Shown here one piece after another: positions 42,685 to 51,769 of a DNA stretch of 64,000 nucleotides. Numbering within the stretch: position 1 is the first letter of the stretch; each line of letters opens with the position of its first letter. Under the pieces are notes generated by a model. That model was not told the DNA's origin, searched no databases, and saw only the letters and a list, made by a program, of their open reading frames with translations. The translations under genes were made by a program, and so were the position numbers. This DNA comes from Herbidospora mongoliensis (GTDB lineage: Bacteria > Actinomycetota > Actinomycetes > Streptosporangiales > Streptosporangiaceae): the NCBI RefSeq assembly GCF_001570545.1, contig NZ_BBXD01000008.1, positions 372,001-436,000 on the forward strand. Reading direction: 5' to 3'.

Positions 42685-43644
42685 TCAGACGTAGCCGCCC
42701 TCGATGAGGCTGCGTCCGGTGTCGGCGATGACGTCCTCGGTCGGGCGGGGGTTCCAGCCGAGGACGGAGCGGGCCTTGGCGTTCGAGAGGTGGCGGATCT
42801 TGCCGACGTTCTTGGCCAGTTCCGCCATCCGGGCGTCGGTCTCGGCCAGCTTCCTGACGACCTCGTCGGGCACCACCTCGGTCGGGGTCCTCGCCCCCAG
42901 CCGCTCCCGGAGGACCTGCGCGATGTAGGCCATCGACACCGCGTCACCCGACGCCCCGATGAACCGCTCCCCGGCCGCCTTCGGTGAGGTCATCGCGCGG
43001 AGGTGGAGGTCGGCCGCGTCCCGTACATCCAGCATGCCGAACCACATGTTCGGAATGGCCGGTGTGCTCCCGTTGAGCAGCCCGGCCAGGATGCCGATCG
43101 AGCTGGCATAACGCGGCCCGAGCACGGGCCCGAAGATGCCCGTCGGGTTGACCACCGTCAGCTCCATGGCCCCCCGGTCGAACGCCCAGGCCGCGCGTTC
43201 GGCGATCAGCTTCGACTTCGGGTAGGCCGCGATGTCGCCGTCGGCCCGGGACCAGTCGTCTTCGGTGAAGGCCCGGTCGGTCTGCGGATGGCCGTAGCCG
43301 ATGGCGGCGAACGACGAGGTCACGACCGTCCGGCGGACGCCCGCGTCACGGGCCGCGCGCAGGACGCGCAGAGTGCCGTCACGGGCTGGAATGATCAGCT
43401 CATCCTCGTCGGCGGGCTGGGCCGACGGCAGTGGTGAGGCCACGTGCAGGACGTAGTCGCACCCCGCCACGGCCTCCTCCCACCCCTCATCCGACGTCAG
43501 ATCGGCGACGATCGACGGCACCCCCTCGACGGGTGTCTTCCGGACGGTGGTCCGCACGTGGTAGCCCGCCTCTTGGGCGGCGGCGATGACGCGGGTGGCG
43601 AGGAAGCCCGTCCCGCCGGTAACCAGAACTGTCTCCATGTCCAT
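42685..43644 (-). CDS. NAD-dependent epimerase/dehydratase, dihydroflavonol reductase-like extended SDR
   Basis: A 319-residue extended SDR. ATG 43644 (MDMETVLVTGGTGF) is chosen; the open frame further upstream crosses the operator. TGGTGFLATRV is the GxxGxxG motif, VTSSFAAIGYG carries the Ser and YPKSKLIAERAAW the YxxxK pair. It reduces or epimerises a small carbonyl or sugar substrate with NAD(P)H. It is divergent from a TetR gene with a palindrome between, so expression is likely inducible. Confidence 0.88.
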   Translation of the reverse strand: MDMETVLVTGGTGFLATRVIAAAQEAGYHVRTTVRKTPVEGVPSIVADLTSDEGWEEAVAGCDYVLHVASPLPSAQPADEDELIIPARDGTLRVLRAARDAGVRRTVVTSSFAAIGYGHPQTDRAFTEDDWSRADGDIAAYPKSKLIAERAAWAFDRGAMELTVVNPTGIFGPVLGPRYASSIGILAGLLNGSTPAIPNMWFGMLDVRDAADLHLRAMTSPKAAGERFIGASGDAVSMAYIAQVLRERLGARTPTEVVPDEVVRKLAETDARMAELAKNVGKIRHLSNAKARSVLGWNPRPTEDVIADTGRSLIEGGYV

Positions 43645-43656
43645 GACGATACGATA

Positions 43657-43684
43657 GAAAACGGACAGTCGACAACGCGTTTTC
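43657..43684. promoter_or_regulatory. Operator between the SDR and TetR genes
   Basis: GAAAACG (43657-43663) and CGTTTTC (43678-43684) are perfect inverted arms around a 14-base centre containing the palindrome GTCGAC (43669-43674). It lies between the two divergent starts. Confidence 0.65.
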
Positions 43685-43699
43685 GCTAAGGAGGTCCTC

Positions 43700-44251
43700 A
43701 TGCGCAGCCGCCTGACCGAGGAACGGGAACGCGAACTGCTCGGCATCGCCCTGGCTCTGGTCCGCGAGAAGGGCTACGACGAGGTGACCATCGACGACAT
43801 CGCCAAGGCCGCGCGTGCGAGCACGGCGACGCTGTACCGGCGGTGGGGCGGGAAGGCGAAAATGGTGATCACGGCGGTGAAGGTGAGCAAGCCCGCCGGG
43901 CCCGAGGAGATCGACACCGGCTCTCTGCGGGGGGACCTGCTCGCCGCGACTCGACGTGGCACTGTGCCCCGGCCCCTGACGGGGCTGGCTCAGGCGGTGA
44001 TGCTCGACGACGATCTACGAGCGGCCTTCCACGAGCTGATGATCGAGCCCGAACTCGACGTGCTGCGCCGGGCGCTACGACGTCACGTCGAAGCGGGCGA
44101 GATCGACCCGGACAATCCGATCCTGACCATGGTCGACCGGCTGCTCATCGGGCCGCTGGTCGCCGAGGCGCTGTGGCTGGGGGACACGCCGGGCTTGGCC
44201 GAGAGGCTGGTCGACGAGGTCGTGCTGCCTCTGCTGGTGCGAAAGGCCTGA
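43700..44251 (+). CDS. TetR family transcriptional regulator
   Basis: A 183-residue protein with AAGGAGG 5 bases before the ATG. The HTH is typical (LGIALALVREKGYDEVTIDD, ASTATLYRRWGGKAKMVITA). The C-terminal domain includes LTGLAQAVMLDDDLRAAFHE and VVLPLLVRKA. It is divergent from the extended SDR gene at 42685 and should repress it and itself through the 43657-43684 palindrome. Confidence 0.9.
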   Translation: MRSRLTEERERELLGIALALVREKGYDEVTIDDIAKAARASTATLYRRWGGKAKMVITAVKVSKPAGPEEIDTGSLRGDLLAATRRGTVPRPLTGLAQAVMLDDDLRAAFHELMIEPELDVLRRALRRHVEAGEIDPDNPILTMVDRLLIGPLVAEALWLGDTPGLAERLVDEVVLPLLVRKA

Positions 44252-44268
44252 TGGCCCGGGCGCGCGCA

Positions 44269-44291
44269 TTCCGCGCCGGGACGGCGCGGAA
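44269..44291 (+). terminator. Hairpin terminator after the TetR gene
   Basis: TTCCGCGCC (44269-44277) and GGCGCGGAA (44283-44291) pair perfectly around a 5-base loop, 17 bases after the stop. Confidence 0.75.
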
Positions 44292-44993
44292 GTAGACCCT
44301 GGCGGGTTGACCGTGCTGCCCTTGCGCCGAGTATTGATCACCTGACACATGGGCAGGCCCCTGTCGGTCTGCTGACGCAAGGCCTACTACGCGGGCCGTC
44401 ACCGCCGGCGCTGCTCGCCGGCCGTCCCCGACGCCCACGGTGGGCCGCGACCGCCGGTTATCTGCTCGGACGGGGACTGGGCGAAGGCCATGCGAAAGAC
44501 GGCCACCGGTGCGGCCGGAAACTCGGCAGTGATCCTTGAGGCCCTGGAGGGGAGTGCCGTGACGTCCAAGACCCGTCCTTCGCGCGCGCTTGATGATCAA
44601 GCCGCAGGGTCTGGACGGCACGAAGGGCCCGGGGGTGGAGCTCCACGTCTGGGGGATCATGTCGACGGGCTTCGTCTGTGTGAGCGTATGCTCCCGCGCC
44701 GCTGCGAACCATCCCGAATACCAGAGTCGTCGGGCCGGCGAACCGAGTCCTGCGGCACTGCCGCTCACGGCGTGCGATCAACCGGTTACCTCTCCTGGGC
44801 ACCAACCCGCCGTTGCGGTCGAGGGAGAGCTACTGTCGGAAGCGGACTTGTCAGTTCTCATGTCTGGTCATGACAGCCCACCCAGATACGGGCTGCCCGG
44901 CCATTTCGCTGCCCCGGCCCCCGGCAGTCTCACCGCCAACGCGCCGAACGTGCCGGGACTCAGCCCCCTGCACGCACGGGCAGGAGAGGCCGG
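44292..44993. other. About 700 bases without a supportable gene
   Basis: Several open frames exist on both strands, but none has a recognisable domain, a convincing start or the codon bias of its neighbours. The stretch around 44590-44800 has the longest plus-strand frame (from 44590) and a minus-strand frame with basic, low-complexity content. It may be eroded coding DNA. I see no transposase remnant, RNA gene or repeat. Confidence 0.5.
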
Positions 44994-45377
44994 ATGGCAG
45001 CCGAAGACCCACAGCTCACCGATGGACGCGTCAGCACCCGACTGCCGAACGGCGACCAGATCGTCACGATCTCCGGGGAGATCGACCTCCTCACGGCGAC
45101 GGCCATGCTCGCCCGCTTGCTGAAGGCCGCAGACGAACGGCCGCCCGGTGGTGGCCACGATGTGGTGGCCGACCTGACCGCCGTGACATTCATGGACGCC
45201 AGGGGTCTGTGGGCGCTGTTGCACGCCGATCAGCGCATTCGGCGAACGGGTGGGCGACTGCGACTGACAGGGGCAGGCCGAACGGTTGTCCGGCTTCTGG
45301 CGATCACCGGTCTCGATCGTCATTTCGGCACGTCCACGCTGACCAGACACGCGGCCGAGTTCCCGGCAGGCTCATGA
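44994..45377 (+). CDS. STAS domain protein (anti-sigma factor antagonist-like)
   Basis: A 127-residue single STAS domain. GGAGAG precedes the ATG by about 7 bases. NGDQIVTISGEIDLLTATAM is the first strand and helix. The phosphorylation-loop equivalent reads VTFMDARGLWALLHAD: the normal DSSG or DSTG serine is Ala (DARG), so it cannot be phosphorylated like SpoIIAA/RsbV. It could be a constitutively active antagonist. No kinase or sigma gene is adjacent. Confidence 0.86.
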   Translation: MAAEDPQLTDGRVSTRLPNGDQIVTISGEIDLLTATAMLARLLKAADERPPGGGHDVVADLTAVTFMDARGLWALLHADQRIRRTGGRLRLTGAGRTVVRLLAITGLDRHFGTSTLTRHAAEFPAGS

Positions 45378-45394
45378 CCATTCCGTCTGCGGGT

Positions 45395-46435
45395 TCAGGA
45401 CGATTTGAGGCCCGTGGCGGTGATCGGGACCAGTACCTTCTTCCCGGTCAGCCGGTCGGCCAGAGCGGACAGGCCCGCCAGAGCGATCGCCGACGTCGGC
45501 TCGGTGTAGACGCCCGAGAGCCGAAGCCGCTCGTGGGATTTCCACAGGGCGGTGTCGTCCACGGCCAGAACGTCGGTCGCGTGCGCGAGGATGGCCCGGC
45601 CCCTGGGTGGGTGGGCGATCTTGATGCCCTCGGCCGCCGTGTCGCCCACGACGACCTCGACCGGTTCGGGCCCGTCGGTCACCAGAGGAGTGCAGGCCGT
45701 CGACTGGATCGCGTAGATCTCGGTCACCCGGTCGGTCAGGCCCGCGTCGCGGAGTTCGGCGAAGCCGTGGGCGATGCCGAGCATCAGGGTGCCGGCCCCG
45801 ACCGGCAGCACGACCGCGTCGGGCACGCCCGTCTGCTCCCACGCCTCGAACGCGAAGGTCCTGGTCCCGCTGATGAAGAGTGGGTGCCAGGCGTGCGAGG
45901 CGTAGACGTCGCCGGTCGTCGAGGCGTGCTGGATGGCGGCGTCGGCCACCGCTTGGCGGGTGCCGGGGACGGCGTGTAACTCGGCACCGTAGGCGGCGAT
46001 CTGCCGCAGTTTGCCCGGGGACGCGGCGGCCGGCGCGAAGACGTGGCATTTCAATCCGGCTCGCGCGCTGTACGCCGCCAGCGACGCCCCGGCGTTCCCC
46101 GAGGAGTCGATCACGACGGACGTCGCGCCATGGGCCTTGAGCCAGGACACGAGCACGGCCGTGCCCCGGTCCTTGAAGGAGCCCGTCGGCAGGGCGCCCT
46201 CCAGCTTCAGCGTCAGGTCGACACCGTCCCACGGCAGGCGCACCAGCGGGGTGACCGGTTCCCCTAGCGAGACCGGTTCGGAAACCGGCAGCCAGTCGAG
46301 GTGACGCCACACACCCTCCCCCGAAGGGGAGCCGTCGAGTGGGACGCGCGGCACGTCCACCACACCCCCACACGAGGGGCAGGCCCAGGCCAGAGGATCG
46401 ACGACCAGGTCACAGGAGGAGCAGCGCAGGTCCAT
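45395..46435 (-). CDS. Threonine synthase-like PLP enzyme with N-terminal zinc ribbon
   Basis: A 346-residue protein. ATG 46435 (MDLRCSSCDLVVDPLAWACP) begins with a CxxC...CxxC zinc ribbon. The PLP Schiff-base Lys is in PTGSFKDRGTAVLVSWLKA, SSGNAGASLAAYSARAG is the phosphate loop, and PVGAGTLMLG is the Gly-rich loop. Family: fold-type II, threonine synthase/threonine dehydratase. It converts O-phosphohomoserine to threonine if it is a true threonine synthase. The genome may hold another copy, so this could have another beta-elimination role. Confidence 0.86.
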   Translation of the reverse strand: MDLRCSSCDLVVDPLAWACPSCGGVVDVPRVPLDGSPSGEGVWRHLDWLPVSEPVSLGEPVTPLVRLPWDGVDLTLKLEGALPTGSFKDRGTAVLVSWLKAHGATSVVIDSSGNAGASLAAYSARAGLKCHVFAPAAASPGKLRQIAAYGAELHAVPGTRQAVADAAIQHASTTGDVYASHAWHPLFISGTRTFAFEAWEQTGVPDAVVLPVGAGTLMLGIAHGFAELRDAGLTDRVTEIYAIQSTACTPLVTDGPEPVEVVVGDTAAEGIKIAHPPRGRAILAHATDVLAVDDTALWKSHERLRLSGVYTEPTSAIALAGLSALADRLTGKKVLVPITATGLKSS

Positions 46436-46505
46436 CGGATCAACGTACCTATGACCCGGCCTCCACTGCCAAGGCATTCGCGCGCACCCCCGTACACGAA
46501 GAACC

Positions 46506-46532
46506 GGCCGTGAGCCCCCCGGGCTCACGGCC
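46506..46532 (-). terminator. Terminator of the GH87-type gene
   Basis: A perfect 12-base stem (GGCCGTGAGCCC 46506-46517, GGGCTCACGGCC 46521-46532) with a 3-base loop, 23 bases past the minus-strand stop. Confidence 0.88.
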
Positions 46533-46555
46533 GATCTATCCAGCGAAAGTGGTCG

Positions 46556-49500
46556 CTAGTTGATGATGAACTGCGTCCCCGGCTGGCGGACGATGTCGCC
46601 GTCGGCCGAGTTGGTGATGGTCACGTTCGTGAGGGTCGCCGTGCCGCGGGCGCCGGACATCGCCAGGATGCCCGCGCCGTTGTTGGACTTGTCGATCTTC
46701 ACGTTGGTGATCTGGGCGGTGACCTCGCCGCCACCCGTCTTGAACTGGATGCCGTCGTAGGTCGAGTCGAAGATGTCGGTGTCCCGGATGGTCACGCCCG
46801 GGATGCCGGTCGCCTGGGCGAACAGGGTGATCGCGCCGAACTCCTGGTCTTCGTTCCAGAACGCCCCGCCGGTCCGGTAGAGGCCGTTGTTGGCGATCAA
46901 CGTCTGCCCGCTGAAGGGGATCGGGTCGTGGTCGGTCGCCAGCATGATGCCGGGGTAGTTCGCGGTGTCGTAGATCAGGTTGTTCTCGATCTTGTTGCCG
47001 AAGCCGCCGTAGACGGCGATGCCGTTGGCGCGCCAGGGCAGCTGGATCGTGTTGTTGGTGAAGCTGTTGTTGGAGCCGATGTCGACCGAGACGTCCTTGA
47101 CGTACTTGGACGCCCACACGGCCAGCGCGTCGTCGCCGTTGGTGCGGAACGAGCTGTTGAACACCTTGGAGTTGCGGGTGCCGTTGGCGAAGTTGATGCC
47201 GTCGGCGTAGGTGTTGCGGATGCGCATGCCGGTGAACTCGACGCCGTTGCCGGGGCCCCAGAGCTCAGGGATGTTCGAGTAGTCGCGGCCGGCCCAGACG
47301 CCCACGTTGGCGTGCTCGATCCAGACGTTGGTGATCTTGGTGTTGACGCCGAACCGGCCGTTCAGGCCGACGCCGCCCTCAGCACCGCCGGGTCCGCCGC
47401 GGATGCGGCCCGAGCCGAAGATCGCGATGTCCGAGATCTGGGTGTTGCTGTCGATGTCGAAGCCGAAGTTGCCCTCGTGCGGGTGGTTGATGCCGCCCAC
47501 GACGAGGTGCGGCTCGGTGAGCGTGTAGAGCTGCGAGTGCCACATGCCGGCGCCGCGGATCGTCACGTTGCTGATGCCGACCTGGTTGTGGGTGCCGCGG
47601 TTCAGCGGGTCGTCGGTCAGGATCTTCTGCTCCTGACGCCACTGGCCCGCCGGGATCCACACGCAGCTGATGACGCCGTTCTGGTCGTCGGTGACCGCGC
47701 GCTGGATCGCCTGGGTGTCGTCCAGGCCGTCGTTTGCGACGGCGCCGTAAGTGGTGATGCTGGTGCAGCCCGCCGGCTGGCTGGTCGGGGCCGCGACCTG
47801 CTCCAGGTCGATCAGGTCGATGATGTAGAACGACGCGTCGTCGGAGGCGTCCCGCTGGAGGCGGAACTTGGTGCCGACCGGGTAGCTCTGCGAGAGCAGG
47901 GCGTTCGACTCGTCGAACAGGCGCCGCGCGTCGGTGCCGGGGCTGTTGCTGAGGCCCTCGGGGTCGTCGGTGGTGCCGTACAGCCAGGAGTGCTTGGAAG
48001 ACAGGGTGATCTTCCGGTTGAACGTGCCGTTGATGTAGAGGCTGATCGTCTTGTCCTGGCCGCCGCCGCTCGCGGCGTCCGGGATGGAGTTGCGGATGAC
48101 GATCGAGTTCGACGGCACGGTCGAGGTGAACTCGACGTACTGGCCGGTGCTGTTCAGGCGGACCGAACTGCGGCCACTCGACTCCGTGGCGAAGTTGGTG
48201 TGCCCGAAGGTGCGCAGCGCGTCGGCGGTCAGGACCGTCCCGTTGTGCACCGCGGCCTCGGCCTCGTATTCGGTGTAGGGCACCGCGGCGCCGCGTCCGA
48301 CCACGATGGCCTGCGTGAACGTGTTGTTCGACTCGTTGGTCTCGGCGACCGTGCCGGTGGCGTCCGCCGTGGCGGTGATGGTGGCGCCGCCGGAGGTGGC
48401 CGTCCAGGTGCCGGTGATCGCGACGGTGGCGGTGGCCCCGGCGGCGATCGACGCGGTGCTGGTGTTCAGGGTGGTCGAGCCGACCTGGACGCGGGTGGTG
48501 CTCGCGCCGCTGGCGGTCGTGCCGCGGTTGTTGACCGAGACGGTGAAGCTGACCGCCGAGCCGACGGCCGGGTTGGCCGGGGCGGAGGTCACGCCGGTGA
48601 TCTGCAGGTCGGGGCCGGGGGCCTGGGAGACCTGGAGCTGGGTCGGCGCGGTGAAGGTGTTGTTGGTCTCGTTCTGCTCGAACACCGTGTTGTCGGGGTC
48701 GACCGTGGCGGCGACCGCGTAGGTGCCCTGCGGACGGGTGCCGACGCTCTGGGTGAACGTGGCCTGGGCGCCGGCCGCCAGGGCCGGGATGCCGGCCGTG
48801 CCGACGAGGCTGCCGCCGACGATGACGTTCACGCTGTCGGCCGCCGACGCCGCGGTGCCACTGTTGCGGACGGTCCCGGAGACGGTGATCGCCTGGACCT
48901 CGCTGGGCGCGGTCGGCGTCCAGCTCAGCGCGGTGACCTCGAGGTCGGGGTTGGGAGCCGGGGTGCCGAACACCTGGAACTCGGCGATCTGGCCCGCCGG
49001 GGCGCCGGTGTTGCTGGTGATCCGGATCTGCACGTCGGCCGTGGACGCGGTGACCGGGATCGTCACCGTGTTCTGCGCGGCCGGGTTGAACGTGTAGTTC
49101 GTCGCGCCGACCAGGCTGGTGTAGGTGGTCGAGGCCTGGTCACGGCCGAAGACCTGGATGTTCTGCGTACGTGAGCCCCACGCCGACGACGGGTTGAGCT
49201 TCAGCACCACCGACGTGACGCTGGCGTTCGCGCCGAGCTTCACCGTGAGCACGCTCGGCCAGACGCCCGACGCGCCCTCCCAGTAGGTGTCCAGGTTGTT
49301 GTCGTTGGCGTTGGCCGCCACGAACGAGTGCACGTGGCCCGACTCGGTGATCTCCTTGCCGGTGGCCAGGTTGCTGCCCGGCGGGTTGGAGCCCGGACGG
49401 GTCACCGAGTTGCCGAGCGCCGAGAAGTTCCCGGCCGCGTCGCGGGCCCGCACCTGGTAGGAGACGGTCGCCGTGGCGGGCTGGTTGTCGGTGTAGGTCA

Positions 49501-50893
49501 GCCCGGTGACGGTGGTGACCGAGGTGCCGTTGCGGAACACCTCGTAGCCGGTGACGGCCACGTTGTCGGTGGAGGCGTTCCAGGCCAGCCTGATCTGGCC
49601 GCTGGCCGGCTCGGTGTAGACGAGGTTGCCGGGCACGGTCGGGGCCTGGGTGTCGCCACCCGGCGTACCGGTGCGGGTCACCGTGTTGCTGTTGCCGGAG
49701 TTGTTCCCGGCGGCGTCCCTGGCGCGCACGGTGTAGCTCACCGTGGCGGTCGAGGGCTGGGTGTCCGTGTACGTCAGCACGTTGCCCGCGACAGTGGTGA
49801 TGGAGGTCCCGTCGCGGAAGACCTCGTAGCCGGTCACCCCGACGTTGTCGGTCGAGGCGCCCCAGGCGAGCCGGATCTGGTTGTTGGCCGGCTCGGTGTA
49901 GCTCAGCGTGCCCGGCGTGGTGGGCGCCTGGGTGTCACCGGGCGTCGTGGGGCCGTACACCTCGAACTCGGAGATCTGCCCGGCCGCCCAGCCGGTGTTG
50001 CCGGTGATGTTCAGGCGGACGTACCGGGTGGAGGTCGCGGTGAAGTTGATCGTCACCGTGTTCGCGCTGGACGGGTTGAAGACGTAACCCGTCGACCCGA
50101 CGATGTCGGAGAAGGAGCTCCCGTTCGAGCTGCCCTGCACCGCGAGCGTCTGGGTGCGCGTGGCCCAGCCGGAGGCCGGCAGCTTCAGCACCACCCGGTT
50201 GATCGAGGTGGACGCGCCGAGGTCGACCTGGAGCCACTCGGGGAAGATGTTGTTGATGCTCTCCCAGTAGGTGCCCTGGTTGCCGTCGTTCGCGTTCGAA
50301 GCCACGTAATTCTGCGACACGGAGCTGCCGCTGATCGGACGGCCCGAGGCAAGATTGCCACCGGTTCCGGTGCCGCTGGTGCCGTAGATCTCAAACTCTG
50401 AGATCTGGGCGGCCGGCCAGCCGGTGTTGGCGGTGACGTTGACCCGCCAGTAGCGGTGCGTGGCCGATCCGAAGTTGATCGTGACCGCGTTGCCGGTGGA
50501 CGGGTTGAACGTGTAGTTCGCCGAGGCCACGACGTTGGAGAAGGAGTTGCCGTCGGCGCTGCCCTGAACGGTCAGGGTCTGCGTGCGGGTCTGCCAGTCG
50601 CTCGGCGCGGGCACCTTGAGCACGATCTGGTCCACGGCGGTGGCACTGCCGAGGTCGATGCGGGCCCACTGCGGGAAGCTGTTGTTGACGCTCTCCCAGT
50701 AGGTCGACTGGTTGCCGTCGTTCAGGGCGGAGGCAGACTGACCTGCGGTGGAGCTGGATACCGCAGCGGCTTTGCCTAAGGACAGGTTGGGTCCGCCTGC
50801 GGCGGACGCGGGTGCGGCGAGGAGTCCAGACGCAACTAGGCCGGCGGCGACAACGGTCGCCACCAGCCTGAAGGGTCCGTGCAGCTTTCTCAT
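46556..50893 (-). CDS. Secreted modular alpha-1,3-glucanase-like enzyme (GH87 type)
   Basis: A 1445-residue secreted protein. Signal peptide 1-32 (ending APASAAGG). Two F5/8-type CBM32-like modules (about 33-172, 178-317), two FN3 (about 323-410, 414-500), a third CBM32-like (about 506-645), two CARDB (about 648-755, 759-865) and a CBM35-like module (about 868-1015). A right-handed beta-helix (about 1040-1445) starts with CTSITTYGAVANDGLDDTQA. In the helix, D1231 (YADGINF) and the D1254-D1255 pair (TNGDDALAVW) have the 23-24 residue spacing of the Asp triad described for GH87 mycodextranases. It should cut alpha-1,3-glucan of fungal walls. The FN3/CBM stack gives several polysaccharide contacts. 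Confidence 0.85.
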   Translation of the reverse strand: MRKLHGPFRLVATVVAAGLVASGLLAAPASAAGGPNLSLGKAAAVSSSTAGQSASALNDGNQSTYWESVNNSFPQWARIDLGSATAVDQIVLKVPAPSDWQTRTQTLTVQGSADGNSFSNVVASANYTFNPSTGNAVTINFGSATHRYWRVNVTANTGWPAAQISEFEIYGTSGTGTGGNLASGRPISGSSVSQNYVASNANDGNQGTYWESINNIFPEWLQVDLGASTSINRVVLKLPASGWATRTQTLAVQGSSNGSSFSDIVGSTGYVFNPSSANTVTINFTATSTRYVRLNITGNTGWAAGQISEFEVYGPTTPGDTQAPTTPGTLSYTEPANNQIRLAWGASTDNVGVTGYEVFRDGTSITTVAGNVLTYTDTQPSTATVSYTVRARDAAGNNSGNSNTVTRTGTPGGDTQAPTVPGNLVYTEPASGQIRLAWNASTDNVAVTGYEVFRNGTSVTTVTGLTYTDNQPATATVSYQVRARDAAGNFSALGNSVTRPGSNPPGSNLATGKEITESGHVHSFVAANANDNNLDTYWEGASGVWPSVLTVKLGANASVTSVVLKLNPSSAWGSRTQNIQVFGRDQASTTYTSLVGATNYTFNPAAQNTVTIPVTASTADVQIRITSNTGAPAGQIAEFQVFGTPAPNPDLEVTALSWTPTAPSEVQAITVSGTVRNSGTAASAADSVNVIVGGSLVGTAGIPALAAGAQATFTQSVGTRPQGTYAVAATVDPDNTVFEQNETNNTFTAPTQLQVSQAPGPDLQITGVTSAPANPAVGSAVSFTVSVNNRGTTASGASTTRVQVGSTTLNTSTASIAAGATATVAITGTWTATSGGATITATADATGTVAETNESNNTFTQAIVVGRGAAVPYTEYEAEAAVHNGTVLTADALRTFGHTNFATESSGRSSVRLNSTGQYVEFTSTVPSNSIVIRNSIPDAASGGGQDKTISLYINGTFNRKITLSSKHSWLYGTTDDPEGLSNSPGTDARRLFDESNALLSQSYPVGTKFRLQRDASDDASFYIIDLIDLEQVAAPTSQPAGCTSITTYGAVANDGLDDTQAIQRAVTDDQNGVISCVWIPAGQWRQEQKILTDDPLNRGTHNQVGISNVTIRGAGMWHSQLYTLTEPHLVVGGINHPHEGNFGFDIDSNTQISDIAIFGSGRIRGGPGGAEGGVGLNGRFGVNTKITNVWIEHANVGVWAGRDYSNIPELWGPGNGVEFTGMRIRNTYADGINFANGTRNSKVFNSSFRTNGDDALAVWASKYVKDVSVDIGSNNSFTNNTIQLPWRANGIAVYGGFGNKIENNLIYDTANYPGIMLATDHDPIPFSGQTLIANNGLYRTGGAFWNEDQEFGAITLFAQATGIPGVTIRDTDIFDSTYDGIQFKTGGGEVTAQITNVKIDKSNNGAGILAMSGARGTATLTNVTITNSADGDIVRQPGTQFIIN

Positions 50894-51049
50894 TCGCGTT
50901 CTTCAATCTCTCGTCAGGGTCGACATGGGGAGACGGGTGAGACACGGATGGGGGGTGGAAGCACGGACGCAGTGCATTCCCTGGAGAGTTGCGAGAAACA
51001 GAGAGAAATTAAACGTCTATTTGCAAGATTCTTGCGTAGCGCTGGTCGA

Positions 51050-51078
51050 ATGTTACATACGTGCTACGGGGCCGTCAA
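51050..51078 (-). promoter_or_regulatory. Promoter of the GH87-type gene
   Basis: On the minus strand TTGACG (51078-51073) and TAACAT (51055-51050) have a 17-base spacer. The start codon at 50893 implies a 5' untranslated region of about 150 bases. Confidence 0.65.
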
Positions 51079-51086
51079 TGTTCCAG

Positions 51087-51502
51087 TCACCTGCGGATGA
51101 AGCCGCTGCGATACGCCCACACGACCGCCTGGGTCCGGTCGCGGACGCCGAGCTTGGCGAGGATTCCCTTGATATGGGTCTTGACGGTCTCGACCGAGAC
51201 GTTCACCGCGGCGGCGATCTCGGCGTTGGACCGGCCGTCGGCGAGCGCGCGCAGCACGTCGGCCTCCCGGTCGGTCAGCCCGTGCCCGGCCGGGGCTCCG
51301 GCCAGCTGCTGATCACGCGGGTGGCCTCGACGCCGTCGTGACCGGGCATCCGGACGTCCATCAGAATCACCGCAGGACAATGGAGTCTGGCCTGGTAGAC
51401 GGCGGTCAGCCCGTCGTCGGTCATGTCGGGCTCGGCGCCGAGCAGCACCGTCAGCGCCTGGCGCACCAGCGGATCGTCGTCGGCGACGACCAGCCTGATC
51501 AC
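51087..51502 (-). pseudogene. Decayed NarL/LuxR-type response regulator
   Basis: The receiver N-terminus is intact (VIRLVVADDDPLVRQALTVL then VILMDVRMPGHDGVEATRVI), starting at GTG 51502. The rest of the receiver is deleted, about 60 residues including the Thr and Lys. Then the frame changes and the full LuxR HTH is readable down to 51087 (LTDREADVLRALADGRSNAE, VETVKTHIKGILAKLGVRDR). The conserved stop context YRSGFIRR is intact. A second frame is needed for the two halves. Confidence 0.85.
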
Positions 51503-51742
51503 GCCGGCAGAACCGCCCGCACGACGAACCCCGCTCGCGTCGGCCCGGCCCGGAAGGTCCCCCGCTCGGCCTCGGCCCGCGCCCCGCATGTTCGCCGGCC
51601 CGCGCCCCGGCACGGGCTCAGCGAAGCGCCCCTCGTTGGTCATCTCGATCCGGACACCGGCCCCTTTCCGGGCGATGACGACGGAGTACCCGGCCGCCGC
51701 GTTGACCGAGAGCAGCGCCCCTTCGAACACCAGCAGCGCCAT
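51499..51742 (-). pseudogene. Decayed sensor kinase C-terminus, partner of the 51087 regulator
   Basis: The end of an ATPase domain is readable: SVVIARKGAGVRIEMTNEGR then EPVPGRGPANMRG. The frame then shifts, and the expected tail (ARAEAERGTFRAGPTRAGFV, VRAVLPA) continues in another frame and stops at 51499-51501, overlapping the regulator GTG as GTGA. The kinase N-terminus is absent. Only about 80 residues survive. Confidence 0.8.
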
Positions 51743-51769
51743 CGGCGCCTTGGTCCGCCACAGGAACCC

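Noticed and set aside
43645-43746. N-terminal extension of the dihydroflavonol reductase-like SDR
   Set aside because: The added residues are Ser/Arg-rich, run through the operator and into the divergent TetR gene.
44145-44768. 207-codon minus-strand frame in the gap before the STAS gene
   Set aside because: It has no domain, antisense overlap with the TetR gene and typical shadow composition.
46928-49174. 748-codon open frame on the plus strand
   Set aside because: Antisense shadow of the GH87-type gene, with low-complexity Val/Asp/Gly/Arg content and no domain.
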